Assembly: GCA_904373265.1 (NCBI GenBank)
Contig: CAJFEE010000011.1
Span: 1 to 64,000, forward strand
DNA from: Candidatus Harrysmithiimonas galli
Lineage (GTDB): Bacteria; Bacillota; Bacilli; CAJFEE01
Direction: 5' to 3'
DNA length: 64,000 bases
Every line of letters starts with the position of its first letter. Position 1 is the first letter of the stretch. Shown here in pieces: positions 8,925 to 18,716 of the stretch. A program made the translations under genes and the position numbers. The notes under the pieces were generated by a model. That model saw nothing but the letters and a program-made list of their open reading frames with translations, was not told the origin of the DNA and searched no databases.

Positions 8925-10526
8925 ATGTTAAATCAGCAGTTTACAAAATCGGAAATTCACCAATTGGCGCTTGGATTATTTCAAGATATTCCATTCCAAA
9001 CTGAAATAGGCAAAGAAAAAATGAAAGCAGCACTCCACCTGTATCGAAGCGGAAATGTTTATAATATTGAGCGACATCAAGATGAACTACGCGCTACCAT
9101 GCTTGCTGACAAAACAAAGGTCCATATTTTTCTAAATATAAAAACCGGATTTTATGGCGTGAAACAAACAGAAACAGAAGCAAAAACTATTTCATATGGT
9201 GATGAGGTCTATGTCACTGCAGCACTGCTTGGTTTATTTGCTAGCGTAGATTCGGTTGGTGCTTTTTTGGATTTATGGAAAACAAGCTACAGTACACCAC
9301 AGGTGACAATGCTTAATCAAAACTCATCTGCCATGAACGATGCTTTTTTTATCGCCTGGCACAACAAATTTATCATGCGGCTTACCGAACAATTACACGC
9401 AAAAAAATACGACACTAAGGAACAACTGTTTCTCACATACAATCAATTTCTTATTCAAGAAACAGAGCGAATCCGAAAAGACGGACAAACATATGGACTT
9501 ATTTTTTCTTATATTCCTTTATATCTTTTTTATGATTTTATCACATATCAGACCAAGCAAAACGAATATACCTTTCATCCAATGCGGGATACTTTTATTC
9601 GGAGAATTCTACGTCTTGCCGAAAAAGAACTGACAAAGTTACCCAAAGAAGTATACATAGATGTGAGTAGCATAAAAAAAACATTGAATACCTATATTAA
9701 GCTGTGCCAACAAATTATTTCAGAAGTTGGATTGATACCAATTGTAGAAATCTATGGTAGTTTTTATACATTGTATTTACCAGATACATGGCATCATGAA
9801 CAAATTCAATGGTGGTCTGCGACTCAAAATGAAACAACTGGATATTTACAAGCACAAACCTTTCATCTAATTTGGATGAATCCTCCTCAAAAAGGAGAAG
9901 AAATAAACTGGCAGATTTCATCTGAGCAGGCGAATCATGAAATCTATATTTTTCAAATTTTACTGCAAAAAACCATTGAAAAATATAGATATGGACAAAA
10001 ATGGGTAGACTTGAACAATCTTTTACATGTAGTTCAACCTGCGATCTATACTTTACAAGACGAACGATTGACGGAGACACTGCTTGAGGCTTATCAAGTA
10101 CTGGCAAAAGAAAAAGAATGGAGGCAAAAATGCCTGCCAGACCTGAGGCAATTTTTGCCAAAGAGCTTGCCAATTCTTGCCGATATCTGCTGGGAAACTG
10201 GCGCATATCAAAAATGGATTGCATTGTTGTTGCTTTCTGAACGCGAGGATATTCGAACCTATGAACAGAAACTACAGAAACTGTATGAGTCCGATCAATT
10301 GCTGCTTTTACCTTTGTTTCATCGACTTGCTAAAAGTTTTATTGAAGAAAAAAACAAAAGAAGCTATCAGACCGCTTTATTTTATATTAAAAAAATTAAA
10401 CGCTTATATATAAAAAACAAAAAAGATACCGATTGGCAATTTTATTATGAAGCATTAAGAGAGAACTATAAAAATTTACGAAGCTTCCAGACTATGCTGA
10501 TGCAAGAGTTGGGATGGCAACCGTAA
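8925..10526 (+). CDS. ywqB: YwqB-like protein, SWIM zinc-finger residues absent
   Basis: The product is 533 residues. I chose the ATG at 8925 because AAGGAG (8911-8916) is 8 bases away; the ATG at 8919 is only 2 bases from it. The gene precedes an SNF2 helicase by 21 bases, the arrangement of ywqB-ywqA in B. subtilis, and length and helical, Leu/Gln-rich character fit that family. YwqB relatives usually carry a SWIM zinc finger (CxC...CxH) near residues 50-90. Here that region has no cysteine at all; only three cysteines occur in the protein, all far downstream. The metal site therefore seems lost, or the assignment rests on context alone. It probably partners the helicase on nucleic acid. 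Function is not established. Confidence 0.6.
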   Translation: MLNQQFTKSEIHQLALGLFQDIPFQTEIGKEKMKAALHLYRSGNVYNIERHQDELRATMLADKTKVHIFLNIKTGFYGVKQTETEAKTISYGDEVYVTAALLGLFASVDSVGAFLDLWKTSYSTPQVTMLNQNSSAMNDAFFIAWHNKFIMRLTEQLHAKKYDTKEQLFLTYNQFLIQETERIRKDGQTYGLIFSYIPLYLFYDFITYQTKQNEYTFHPMRDTFIRRILRLAEKELTKLPKEVYIDVSSIKKTLNTYIKLCQQIISEVGLIPIVEIYGSFYTLYLPDTWHHEQIQWWSATQNETTGYLQAQTFHLIWMNPPQKGEEINWQISSEQANHEIYIFQILLQKTIEKYRYGQKWVDLNNLLHVVQPAIYTLQDERLTETLLEAYQVLAKEKEWRQKCLPDLRQFLPKSLPILADICWETGAYQKWIALLLLSEREDIRTYEQKLQKLYESDQLLLLPLFHRLAKSFIEEKNKRSYQTALFYIKKIKRLYIKNKKDTDWQFYYEALRENYKNLRSFQTMLMQELGWQP

Positions 10527-10547
10527 GACGAAAAAAGGAGATATGGA

Positions 10548-13391
10548 ATGCAGACAGATGCACTGACAATTCACGTGAAGTTTTTTGATGAAAACGGCTT
10601 TGCACTTTATGCTGTCCAAATAAAAAATGGAAAATCACAACATTACCAAGGACAATGGGCAGAGAAGGCCTTTACATGGCACACTTCTTCACTTTATGGC
10701 ACATTACTTCGAACGATTGAAATTGAGGAATATTCGTATGTGTTACTTTCTCACTACGAAGCATTTGAGTTTTTCCTAACAAAACCCTGGAATGAATGGA
10801 TCAACTTCTCCTTTGGTACAGACTGTATACAATTTGCCAACTGGGCACATGAAATCCATACCCATATCGATTCGAATACTTTGCTTCCATATGCTGACAT
10901 GGATGCTGAAGGAAAGCTTCGACTCTCTTGGAAAACAGACATAGATGAAGCGCCCCCGTGGGTCGAATGGTTTTCTAGTATTATACGTAATGTCTGTCTA
11001 AAACAGTATATGTCTTCAATAAAAATTCCCGATAAATATACAACTGCGTACTTTGCTTCATTGGCATTAACCGATTATACATATACTGATGAAGACAGCT
11101 TTTATCAAATGATCCATTGGAAACCAAAACCAAAAGCCTATGAACTGTCCATTCGGATTTGTGAACCGCAAAATGTTCATCCTGACTCTAACGAACAATG
11201 GTCTTTACAGGTCATGGTTCGCTCAAATAATATACCCGATGCCCCTTGGCTCGTATATGATGCACAACATCCGGAAATATATAATTTTTTAAAAAAAGAA
11301 GATATGACAAAAATTCATAGCCAACTTGAAAATTGGAGTTTACGCTTTCCTTTCTTAAGAAACAAAATGATAATGGGCACCTCTGATGAAACACCAATTG
11401 GGAGAATGCTTACAGATGATGAAGCCTATATATTTTTCATGGAAATTGCTCCAATGCTTATTGCACATCATATAACTGTACTGCTTCCAAGCTGGTGGCA
11501 AACCATACAAAAAAAAGGATGGACATTGCAAGCAAACTTTAATGCTCCAATCAATGATTCAATGATGCCTCTGGTTTGGCGGGATTTTGATTGGAAAATC
11601 GTACTGGGACAGGCAAAAATCTCAGAAGCTGAATTTATTGCTGCATTGCAATTAGGAAAAAAATGGATAAAAGTCGGAGAACAATGGATACCACTTGATG
11701 CACAGATTTTAAAAAAATTTCAGTCTTATGTACAAAAAGCACAAAAAAAGGGCTTTTCACTACGGGAAATGATCGCTGGACAGGCAAAAACTTTGTTAGA
11801 AAAAAGAGAAGAACCAGAAACAAAAATACATGAAGAAGCGGGACTCGAATTTTCGATAAATATGCAGCTTTCTGCACAATGGAAACAAATGTTTGAACAA
11901 TTGTTTTCACTAGATCAAATGCCTCATATTTCTTTTGAAAAAACATTAAATGGGAAGCTCCGAGACTACCAACAAACAGCAGCAAATTGGCTTTGCATGC
12001 ATTATACACAAAAGCTCGGTGCCATTTTGGCAGATGATATGGGGCTTGGAAAAACTATAGTGGTTATTGCCTATTTTTTATATCTTCGGGGTTACACCAA
12101 AACTTTGCAGATTCCCAAAACAGAAAAAGACACACCCATCCTGGTGATTTGTCCAACATCACTTTTAGGGAATTGGGAAGCAGAGCTGCAAAAATTTGCG
12201 CCAAAGCTAAAAATAGCTGTACATTATGGTGCACAACGTATAAAGAATAAGGAAGAATTTACACAGCAGGCAAAGGCAGTGGATATTATTTTAACCTCCT
12301 ACGGTTTGACAACCAACGATGTTCAATTGTTTACGACATTCACTTGGCAAAGTATTGTACTGGATGAAGCACAAAACATTAAAAATGCTGCGACCAAACA
12401 ATCTCGAATCATCCGCTCTCTTTTGAGCCTACACCGAATTGCACTGACTGGAACACCTATAGAAAATCGTTTGCTTGAGCTTTGGTCTTTATTTGATTTT
12501 ATTCAACCGGGCTACCTAGGCAACATGACAGAGTTTAAGCAAGCATATACCGCTCCAATTGAAAACGATGGAAAAAATCAAAAAATGCAAGCATTAAAAA
12601 TATTGATCCAACCGTTTTTACTTCGGCGGACAAAAAAAGATGCTCAAATTCAACTCAATTTACCAAAGAAATTGGAACAAAAAGCGTTTTTACATTTGAA
12701 TGCAGAACAAATCGCACTATATGATCAACTTGTGAAACACTGCAAGGAAAATCAGAATGAAACCAACCGTTTCAAACAAAAAGGATTGATTATGCACGCA
12801 TTAAATCAATTCAAAATGATTTGTGACCACCCTGCTTTATATTTGAAGGAAACAAAAAATCAAAAATGGGCGGAACGTTCACCAAAGCTTGATTATTGTA
12901 TAGAACTTACAGAAAATATTTTGTTACAACATGAGCAGGTACTTATTTTTACACAATATATCAAAATGGCGCATATTTTACAATTTGTATTGGAAAAGCA
13001 ATTTGCCTGTCAAATCCCATTTTTTTATGGTGGATTGGATAAAAAAGAGCGGGATCAGATCATTGTTGATTTTCAAAGGGGAGCATTTCCGATTCTGCTC
13101 TTATCTTTAAGAGCGGGGGGAACAGGATTGAATTTGACAGCTGCCAATCATGTCATTCATTTTGATCGCTGGTGGAATCCTGCTGTGGAAAATCAAGCCA
13201 CCGACCGAGTTCATCGCATCGGACAAAAGCAATTTGTTCACGTACACAAGCTCATTATGAAAAATACCATTGAAGAAAAAATCGATCAGCTCATGAGTCA
13301 AAAACAAGATCTCAGTGATCAAATTCTTTCAACAGAAAACTGGCTTTTGCATCTCAGTTTTGAAGAATTTTTACAAATGATTACGATATGA
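10548..13391 (+). CDS. ywqA: SNF2-family ATP-dependent helicase/translocase (YwqA-like)
   Basis: The product is 947 residues with AAAGGAG 7 bases before the ATG. The N-terminal half (to about residue 440) has the bacterial SNF2-associated domain (DUF3670-like). The C-terminal half has the two RecA-like lobes: Walker A ADDMGLGKT near residue 495, a DEAQ box in place of DEAH (VLDEAQNIKN), the GTPIENRL motif III, and motifs V-VI in AGGTGLNLTAANHVIHFDRW and ATDRVHRIGQ. These motifs define double-stranded-DNA translocases of the Swi2/Snf2 family, which remodel protein-nucleic acid complexes, possibly RNA polymerase as RapA does. It forms an operon with ywqB. The specific target is unknown. Confidence 0.93.
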   Translation: MQTDALTIHVKFFDENGFALYAVQIKNGKSQHYQGQWAEKAFTWHTSSLYGTLLRTIEIEEYSYVLLSHYEAFEFFLTKPWNEWINFSFGTDCIQFANWAHEIHTHIDSNTLLPYADMDAEGKLRLSWKTDIDEAPPWVEWFSSIIRNVCLKQYMSSIKIPDKYTTAYFASLALTDYTYTDEDSFYQMIHWKPKPKAYELSIRICEPQNVHPDSNEQWSLQVMVRSNNIPDAPWLVYDAQHPEIYNFLKKEDMTKIHSQLENWSLRFPFLRNKMIMGTSDETPIGRMLTDDEAYIFFMEIAPMLIAHHITVLLPSWWQTIQKKGWTLQANFNAPINDSMMPLVWRDFDWKIVLGQAKISEAEFIAALQLGKKWIKVGEQWIPLDAQILKKFQSYVQKAQKKGFSLREMIAGQAKTLLEKREEPETKIHEEAGLEFSINMQLSAQWKQMFEQLFSLDQMPHISFEKTLNGKLRDYQQTAANWLCMHYTQKLGAILADDMGLGKTIVVIAYFLYLRGYTKTLQIPKTEKDTPILVICPTSLLGNWEAELQKFAPKLKIAVHYGAQRIKNKEEFTQQAKAVDIILTSYGLTTNDVQLFTTFTWQSIVLDEAQNIKNAATKQSRIIRSLLSLHRIALTGTPIENRLLELWSLFDFIQPGYLGNMTEFKQAYTAPIENDGKNQKMQALKILIQPFLLRRTKKDAQIQLNLPKKLEQKAFLHLNAEQIALYDQLVKHCKENQNETNRFKQKGLIMHALNQFKMICDHPALYLKETKNQKWAERSPKLDYCIELTENILLQHEQVLIFTQYIKMAHILQFVLEKQFACQIPFFYGGLDKKERDQIIVDFQRGAFPILLLSLRAGGTGLNLTAANHVIHFDRWWNPAVENQATDRVHRIGQKQFVHVHKLIMKNTIEEKIDQLMSQKQDLSDQILSTENWLLHLSFEEFLQMITI

Positions 13392-14610
13392 AAAGAAAGG
13401 TAAGGACCCATACAAAATGGAAAGCATACAACCGATTATACCTGACTGCTTTATTTTGACTTTAAGCAATTTTTACAAAGGAAGTTTTTCCATCCTCAAA
13501 AATAAAATTTAGCTTACTTTCAATTCAAAATAAAGAAAAATCAGTTAAATAAACTAAGGACATAGCAAAAAGCTTCTTTCGTTCAGATGAATGTATTAAG
13601 ATGTTAAAAAATTTTTTGGTATTTTTATTGACTCGATAAACCAAAAATATTCTATAAAAACATCAGTAAAGGAACTTGGTGAAAATTTCCTAAGTTGGTG
13701 ACCCAATCATCACTTAACTGAAAAACAACCATTAAAGACACCTTTATGCTATAGACTTTATCATGAAAAAACGAGATATGGATTTTTACTTACAAATAGC
13801 AAAACATAAGTATAACATTGCGATCATCAAGTCACTTCCAAATTTATGGATAAGAACACAAAAGCCACTGGGTTCATAGCAGGAAAATAAACATGATAGC
13901 TTTTGCATATTGTTAACAATTCCACCAGCTCCTGAACGAAAGCAATTATAGGGTAAAAAGTACAGATTGCTTTCGTTCATCCACTTTAAATGATCATAGA
14001 AATGCACAATTTTCTTTTTATTACCTTTTATATCTCTTTGTCAAGTGAGAAATGATGAAAAAGCATAAAAGCACTTCCAAGCAAAATGTGCTAAAATAAG
14101 ATTCATGTGAACCATCTAGAATTTATGTGAAAGTATGGCATTTTCCCTCATATCTAATACAAAACCACGACTAACAAAGAAAGATTTTTCTACTATTTTT
14201 ATTAAATGAAACAAACGAAAAAAAGATTGATAAATCTCTTAACCTGTATTTGTAATCAATATTAGAAAACATATTAAATAAATTGTTTTTTTTCATATAT
14301 GTTTGTTGCTTAGTCATAACATCTTACCATTGTTTAGGAAAGTCAGATCGCATTTGAACACCAAAATAGTTGGAGATATAGAAATCCAAAAGTTATAGAA
14401 ATATTGAGATTTCAGAAATTGTGTTTGTTTTAATCGCTTTGATTTCCTGATAGATCAAAATACAACACTTTTTTATATTATGTACCAAAATAGAACGGAA
14501 CCATTCTTTATAGTCCCTAGCAAACAGCCAAGACACGATGTTATCCAAGTAATACACGATAAAACCAAAAATTGGATGATACAAATATTTTATATTTTTA
14601 CTAAAATAAT
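13392..14610. other. Long AT-rich gap, no convincing gene
   Basis: About 1.2 kb between ywqA and fabZ. Open frames of 60-75 codons occur on both strands but lack ribosome sites and recognisable products. One stretch (about 13655-13700) weakly recalls the helix-turn-helix of an IS3 OrfA (VKELGENFLSW) before a stop, so eroded mobile DNA is possible but unproven. Confidence 0.5.
13933..13979. repeat. Perfect 14-bp inverted repeat
   Basis: TGAACGAAAGCAAT (13933-13946) is the exact reverse complement of 13966-13979, with 19 bases between. A related CTTTCGTTCA occurs near 13575. There is no T tract. It may be the end of a decayed element. Confidence 0.6.
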
Positions 14611-14649
14611 AAAAAAACAGCTGAGCATATGTTCAATTACCTCAGCTGT
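14610..14649 (-). terminator. Terminator of the flhO-flhP-fabZ operon
   Basis: ACAGCTGAG (14617-14625) pairs with CTCAGCTGT (14641-14649) and is followed on the minus strand by a run of seven Ts. It begins 6 bases after the fabZ stop. Confidence 0.9.
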
Positions 14650-14654
14650 TGTGA

Positions 14655-15083
14655 TCATGACTGGATCGCAAACATAATTTCACATTCACATGCAACTTTT
14701 CCATGAACGGTTGCTTTTGCCACACCTTTTCCGACAGGTCCTTTTACACGAAGTACTTCCACTTCCAAGCGAAGTTGATCGCCAGGACGTACCTGCTCTT
14801 TAAAACGACAGCGGTCAATCCCGGCAAATAAAGCAATCTTTCCTTTGTTTTGTTCCAAATTCAATAAAGCGACCGCTCCAGTTTGAGCCAATGCCTCAAT
14901 AATCAAAACACCTGGCATTACAGCATATTCAGGAAAATGTCCTTGAAAAAACGGCTCATTCATTGTTACATTTTTCACTGCAACTGCACGTTTCCCATCT
15001 TCCAACTCTAAAATACCATCAATAAGCAAAAACGGATAACGATGCGGAATAATTTCCTTAATTTGTTCAATATTTAAAAGCAT
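14655..15083 (-). CDS. fabZ: 3-hydroxyacyl-[acyl-carrier-protein] dehydratase
   Basis: FabZ removes water from 3-hydroxyacyl-ACP in each cycle of type II fatty acid synthesis. The product is 142 residues. It shows the family start [15 protein letters not shown] and the catalytic stretch [20 protein letters not shown], which holds the active-site His and Glu of the hotdog fold. I prefer the ATG at 15083 because Bacillus FabZ begins right there (MLxIxQIKEII); a GTG five codons upstream (15098) is possible, and the AGAGG site is close to the ATG. It is the last gene after flhO-flhP, as in B. subtilis, where fabZ also lies near these flagellar genes. Confidence 0.93.
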   Translation of the reverse strand: MLLNIEQIKEIIPHRYPFLLIDGILELEDGKRAVAVKNVTMNEPFFQGHFPEYAVMPGVLIIEALAQTGAVALLNLEQNKGKIALFAGIDRCRFKEQVRPGDQLRLEVEVLRVKGPVGKGVAKATVHGKVACECEIMFAIQS

Positions 15084-15104
15084 GACCTCTGAGCTCACTT
15101 TCCA

Positions 15105-15947
15105 TTATTTTCTTAAACTGTTGACCATACCAAGCATATCATTTGAATATTGAACAGCTCGTGCACTCAATTGATAAACTCTTTGCGCTGCAATTAAATC
15201 TGTAAATTCCTCACCTAAATCCACAGTAGACATTTCCAGCATACCTTGTGCAATACTGCCTTCACCTGCACCCAAAATTCGATAAACATCTTCAACCTGG
15301 ATTCCAGTTCCTTCAAGATCTTGTAAAGCATACGTATTGTCACCCATTTTTTGTAACAGTTGTGGTCTAGAAAAATTTGCAATCGACAGTTTCGTTTCCA
15401 CAATCGTATTATCTGGTAATTCACAATAAATTGTACCATCACTCCGAATAGAAATTCCTGTTGCATCTGCTGGCAAATAAACAGGCTCATTCCCATCAGT
15501 TAAAAGCGGATAGCCCTCAGATGTCACAAGCTGCACCAAACCATTCTCATTTGGTAATGTAGACAACGCAAGGGAACCATCTCTTGTATAACGCACCTGT
15601 ACATTACCGTTGCCATCCGGCACGCCAACACGTAGAAAATCATAAGCATTGTTTAGCATCACATCCAATGAGCGATCTGTTGTTTGCGGACTGCCAATTC
15701 GATGTAAAATATCAGTCGTACTCACCAATGCTCCGACACCGGTTCGAATCCCTAGTGGAGTATCCCGTCCAACTTCATAATCAACTCGACGATTTGGCTG
15801 AAATTCCTGGTATAAAAGCTCAGAAAAGGAAGCCGAAGTTTTTTTAAATCCAGTTGTATTCCAATTTGAAACATTATTTGCAATTGTATCCAATTGGATC
15901 TGAATCTGCCCCATTGTATTGGCAGCTGTAATCAACGAACGATTCAT
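15105..15947 (-). CDS. flhP: Flagellar basal-body rod/hook-type protein FlhP
   Basis: The product is 280 residues, with GGAGGG 9 bases before the ATG. It has the flagellar rod N-terminal signature (NTMGQIQIQLDTIANNVSNW..TTGFKK) and the matching C-terminal helix (EEFTDLIAAQRVYQLSARAVQ), which together pack into the axial coiled coil, as in FlgG/FlgF proteins. The middle holds the FlgG-like beta region (DGSLALSTLPNENGLVQLVTSEGYPLL). It is exported by the flagellar type III system and adds to the distal rod. It directly follows flhO, 18 bases apart, the same pair as B. subtilis. Homology to FlhP (MNRTMITASNT start there) supports the name over FlgG. Confidence 0.9.
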   Translation of the reverse strand: MNRSLITAANTMGQIQIQLDTIANNVSNWNTTGFKKTSASFSELLYQEFQPNRRVDYEVGRDTPLGIRTGVGALVSTTDILHRIGSPQTTDRSLDVMLNNAYDFLRVGVPDGNGNVQVRYTRDGSLALSTLPNENGLVQLVTSEGYPLLTDGNEPVYLPADATGISIRSDGTIYCELPDNTIVETKLSIANFSRPQLLQKMGDNTYALQDLEGTGIQVEDVYRILGAGEGSIAQGMLEMSTVDLGEEFTDLIAAQRVYQLSARAVQYSNDMLGMVNSLRK

Positions 15948-15965
15948 TTCACATTACCCTCCATC

Positions 15966-16796
15966 CTAGTTAACTTTACCAATCTGATTGACAGCCATTT
16001 CCAACGTCTGATCATATGCCTGCAGCGCCTTTTGATTCGCTTCAAATAGTCGATATGCAGACATCATATCCACCGAAGTTTGTGCCAAATCAACATTGGA
16101 ACCTTCAAGAAAGCCCTGATACAATGAGAACGTTGCACCATCTGGAACTTCTTGCAACGCCTGATTATCCGGTGCTTGAAAAATTCCTGTATCGACCTTA
16201 ATCAATGTGTTTGGATTATTGCTATAGGCAATATTCATCTGTGCTGTCTGCTGATCATTCTCAAAAATCGTACCGTTTGACCGAATGGTAAACTCAGGTG
16301 TCTGAACTTGAATTGGCTGATTATTCGTATCCAAAACATAAAACCCTTGACTTGTAACAAGCTCATTGTTGGCATTCAAATGAAAATTCCCATTTCTGGT
16401 ATAATAAATATCGCCATTTGGTGCCATAATTGTAAAGAAAAGTGCTCCTTGCTGACCCGTTTCTTCATCTGTCGGGATAAGACCTTCAACCAATGCAACA
16501 TCTGTTGGAAGTGTCGTTTCTTTTAATGTTCCCGGATTCATATTAAAGATCTGTTCTTGCATATACACACCCGAGTTGATTCGACCAATTACCGTTCCCT
16601 GCTCAAAGCCAAATGAATGATCTGGGATCGTCTGCTGGGTATAACTGCGCATTAAAAGCTGAGGAAAGGCCCGCAAGCTACCTTGCTCCGCTTTATAACC
16701 TGGTGTTTGTGCATTGGACAAATTGTTGGTTAACATATCCATTTTTCGTTGTTGCGATATCATCCCCATCGCCGCTGTATAAAAGCCTTTAACCAT
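15966..16796 (-). CDS. flhO: Flagellar basal-body rod/hook-type protein FlhO
   Basis: The product is 276 residues, first of the flhO-flhP-fabZ unit. The N-terminus MVKGFYTAAMGMISQQRKMD then MLTNNLSNAQTPGYKAEQGS is the flagellar rod signature, and matches B. subtilis FlhO (MLKGLYTATSAMIAQQRR). The C-terminus SNVDLAQTSVDMMSAYRLFE and ANQKALQAYDQTLEMAVN completes the axial helix pair. A FlgG-like central domain contains YTRNGNFHLNANNELVTSQG. It is a secreted, cysteine-free rod component. The ribosome site is GAGGGTG, 8 bases from the ATG. No mbl or spoIIID gene lies upstream, unlike B. subtilis; instead there is a 1.3-kb gap. Confidence 0.9.
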   Translation of the reverse strand: MVKGFYTAAMGMISQQRKMDMLTNNLSNAQTPGYKAEQGSLRAFPQLLMRSYTQQTIPDHSFGFEQGTVIGRINSGVYMQEQIFNMNPGTLKETTLPTDVALVEGLIPTDEETGQQGALFFTIMAPNGDIYYTRNGNFHLNANNELVTSQGFYVLDTNNQPIQVQTPEFTIRSNGTIFENDQQTAQMNIAYSNNPNTLIKVDTGIFQAPDNQALQEVPDGATFSLYQGFLEGSNVDLAQTSVDMMSAYRLFEANQKALQAYDQTLEMAVNQIGKVN

Positions 16797-18127
16797 CTCT
16801 CGTTCACCCTCTCATCCTCATTTATTCTTATCTTATTATAATAGTAAACACCCATATTTTCCATGGAAAAAACATTTTTTAAAGAAATGTTTAAAAAATT
16901 CCTGAGGCTACAGAATACAAACCAAAATATATTTTTCACTCCTTTTTACAAAGAGCAAAAGACCTAACGAAAACATTTTTGTCAAAAAAGTCAATTAAAA
17001 ATAGCTTGTTTCTGAACATTCTAAACCAAAAAGACGCTTATTCAAGAAAAAATCCAAACAAGAACCAACATTTCATACTGAACCCAGAACACACGTTCAG
17101 TCATACATCGGAACAAATATTTTGAGGAATTTATTTATTGAACATTCTATCTGGAACAATTGGAATGCCTAACATACACCACCATTTGATTTAGAAATGT
17201 CAACTTTACATGCAAATGGTCTTTATATAAAGGGCATTTTATTTTCATATCACCTTCCAATGTATAATAGCGTCAAACCTTTAGCTCGTAAGTTACTTCA
17301 ATCTTGATGTTTTCAGACATACACAATTCTATCTATCCTCATGTCATTCGTATCCCTTGGTTTGTAAATTTACCAACCTAATTCCTTCAAATCCCATTTC
17401 ATGATGGACACTCTTTTTAAGCTCATCTTGCGTATTTGCTGTTAAAGTTCAGGACTTTCATCTGTAGCTTATACCTACCTGAATGTATAGTAAAAATCAG
17501 AACACAAATTTCATCCTTGCGTTCTGATCTTCAAATTCTAGGGATTTCTAATGGTTGAATGGTCTAAACAAAACCGAATAGGAAATAACGGTCATGGCTT
17601 ATTATAAAATAAAAATGTTTTTTTTTACAGGACCTTTATACCTATTTTTCACCATCTAAAAAACAATGGAAACACGCACAATAAATCTTAACAAAAGATG
17701 GATACCTTATCTTTCATCATTTTTCTAGGCATATTGAGTGAATGAAAAACAAAACAATTCCTAAACACAAAATCGATAATAGATATAAAATATCAATGAA
17801 ATGATAGACATTACTCAGATTGCCTATTTTCTGTACCAGAACATAAATGATTATGAGCCATAGCAAAAGTTTACCATACAAAACGTTCAATCTTGATATA
17901 TCCAATGGTTTAAAAATATTAGATAAAAATGTAGAACAAAATATTTTTCAGGTCACTTATAAGGCTAGGATTTAATGAAAATCCTTATCCTCATAAATAA
18001 ATATTTTTAAACAATGAAATTCATAAAACCAAAAAGACGAACAGATGTAACTCTTTATGTAAATTTTTCATCGGCTTGTTTCGTACTGACCTCTTTTTTC
18101 ATATATTTTTAGTCATTTGGATAACAT
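16797..18127. other. Long AT-rich gap, no convincing gene
   Basis: About 1.3 kb. It must hold the flhO promoter near its left end. A 62-codon hydrophobic frame on the minus strand (17717-17905) has two possible membrane segments but no ribosome site. A hairpin ATCAGAAC/GTTCTGAT lies near 17487-17528. I recognise nothing else. Confidence 0.5.
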
Positions 18128-18160
18128 AAAAAAAGAGCCTTGATATTATCTTGGCTCTTT
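18128..18160 (-). terminator. Terminator of the orphan secreted protein gene
   Basis: AAAGAGCC (18132-18139) pairs with GGCTCTTT (18153-18160), followed on the minus strand by a T run. It begins 5 bases after the stop. Confidence 0.88.
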
Positions 18161-18165
18161 TCTCA

Positions 18166-18567
18166 CTATTTAAATGTGGCAACAAGCTCATGATTCGAGT
18201 TAATATTTACACGTAGATATTCTGTAACTCCTGAATAATCTGCCAGATTGCTAATATCAAAATAGTATGTTGCCTGCTGGGGATTGTCAATTTTTAATTC
18301 AGCAGAATTTACAGTCGCTCCCCAAAAAGCATATTGCACTTCATGTGCCTGGATAATCTGATTGTTATAGACAGTAACATAAAAAGCTACATATCCTCCT
18401 CGATCGCTCCAATTCACAAGGTATAACCCATCTACTCCACCTAAACCTCTTATTTTTTCTATTGTTACTGAGTCACTGACATATCCGGCTTCGGCACTTT
18501 CGATACTCCAGTTTACAATAGAAAATACGATTGCAAAACCTAATAACGTTGCAATAATTTTTCTCAT
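18166..18567 (-). CDS. Secreted small protein of unknown function
   Basis: The product is 133 residues. I do not recognise the family. It has a clear signal peptide: MRKIIATLLGFAIVFSIVNW, then SIESAEA with likely cleavage before GYVSDS, leaving about 105 residues. The mature part has no cysteine, is rich in Tyr, Val and Asn, and alternates short beta-like stretches (GLYLVNW, YVAFYVTVYN, YLRVNIN), suggesting one small beta-sandwich. A good AGGAG site sits 7 bases before the ATG, and a strong terminator follows, so it is a real gene. It lies 149 bases downstream of a chemoreceptor on the same strand and might be co-transcribed. An extracellular or wall-associated role is inference. Confidence 0.8.
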   Translation of the reverse strand: MRKIIATLLGFAIVFSIVNWSIESAEAGYVSDSVTIEKIRGLGGVDGLYLVNWSDRGGYVAFYVTVYNNQIIQAHEVQYAFWGATVNSAELKIDNPQQATYYFDISNLADYSGVTEYLRVNINSNHELVATFK

Positions 18568-18716
18568 AAAAGCACTCCTCTCATAAATATGCTAAATATT
18601 TATTTTTACACATTTATGTAGAAATCCTTCTAAAAAATTTAAAAAATGCTAGGTGAAAACAAAATACCCAAAATAAGAAAACATTAAAGTATTATATCTT
18701 TACAAGATAACACTTT

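Noticed and set aside
13655..13700. Possible IS3 OrfA helix-turn-helix fragment (VKELGENFLSW)
   Set aside because: Too short and stops at once; unlike the fragments at 38.4 and 52.2 kb it lacks a diagnostic transposase motif.
13786..14007. 73-codon minus-strand frame in the ywqA-fabZ gap
   Set aside because: No ribosome site, odd Cys/Tyr-rich composition, no recognisable family, and it spans the inverted repeat at 13933-13979.
15735..15755. tRNA-like T-loop sequence GGTTCGAATCC
   Set aside because: It lies inside the flhP coding sequence and no cloverleaf or acceptor stem can be drawn around it.
17717..17905. 62-codon hydrophobic minus-strand frame
   Set aside because: It could encode two membrane helices, but there is no ribosome site and AT-rich DNA gives such frames by chance.
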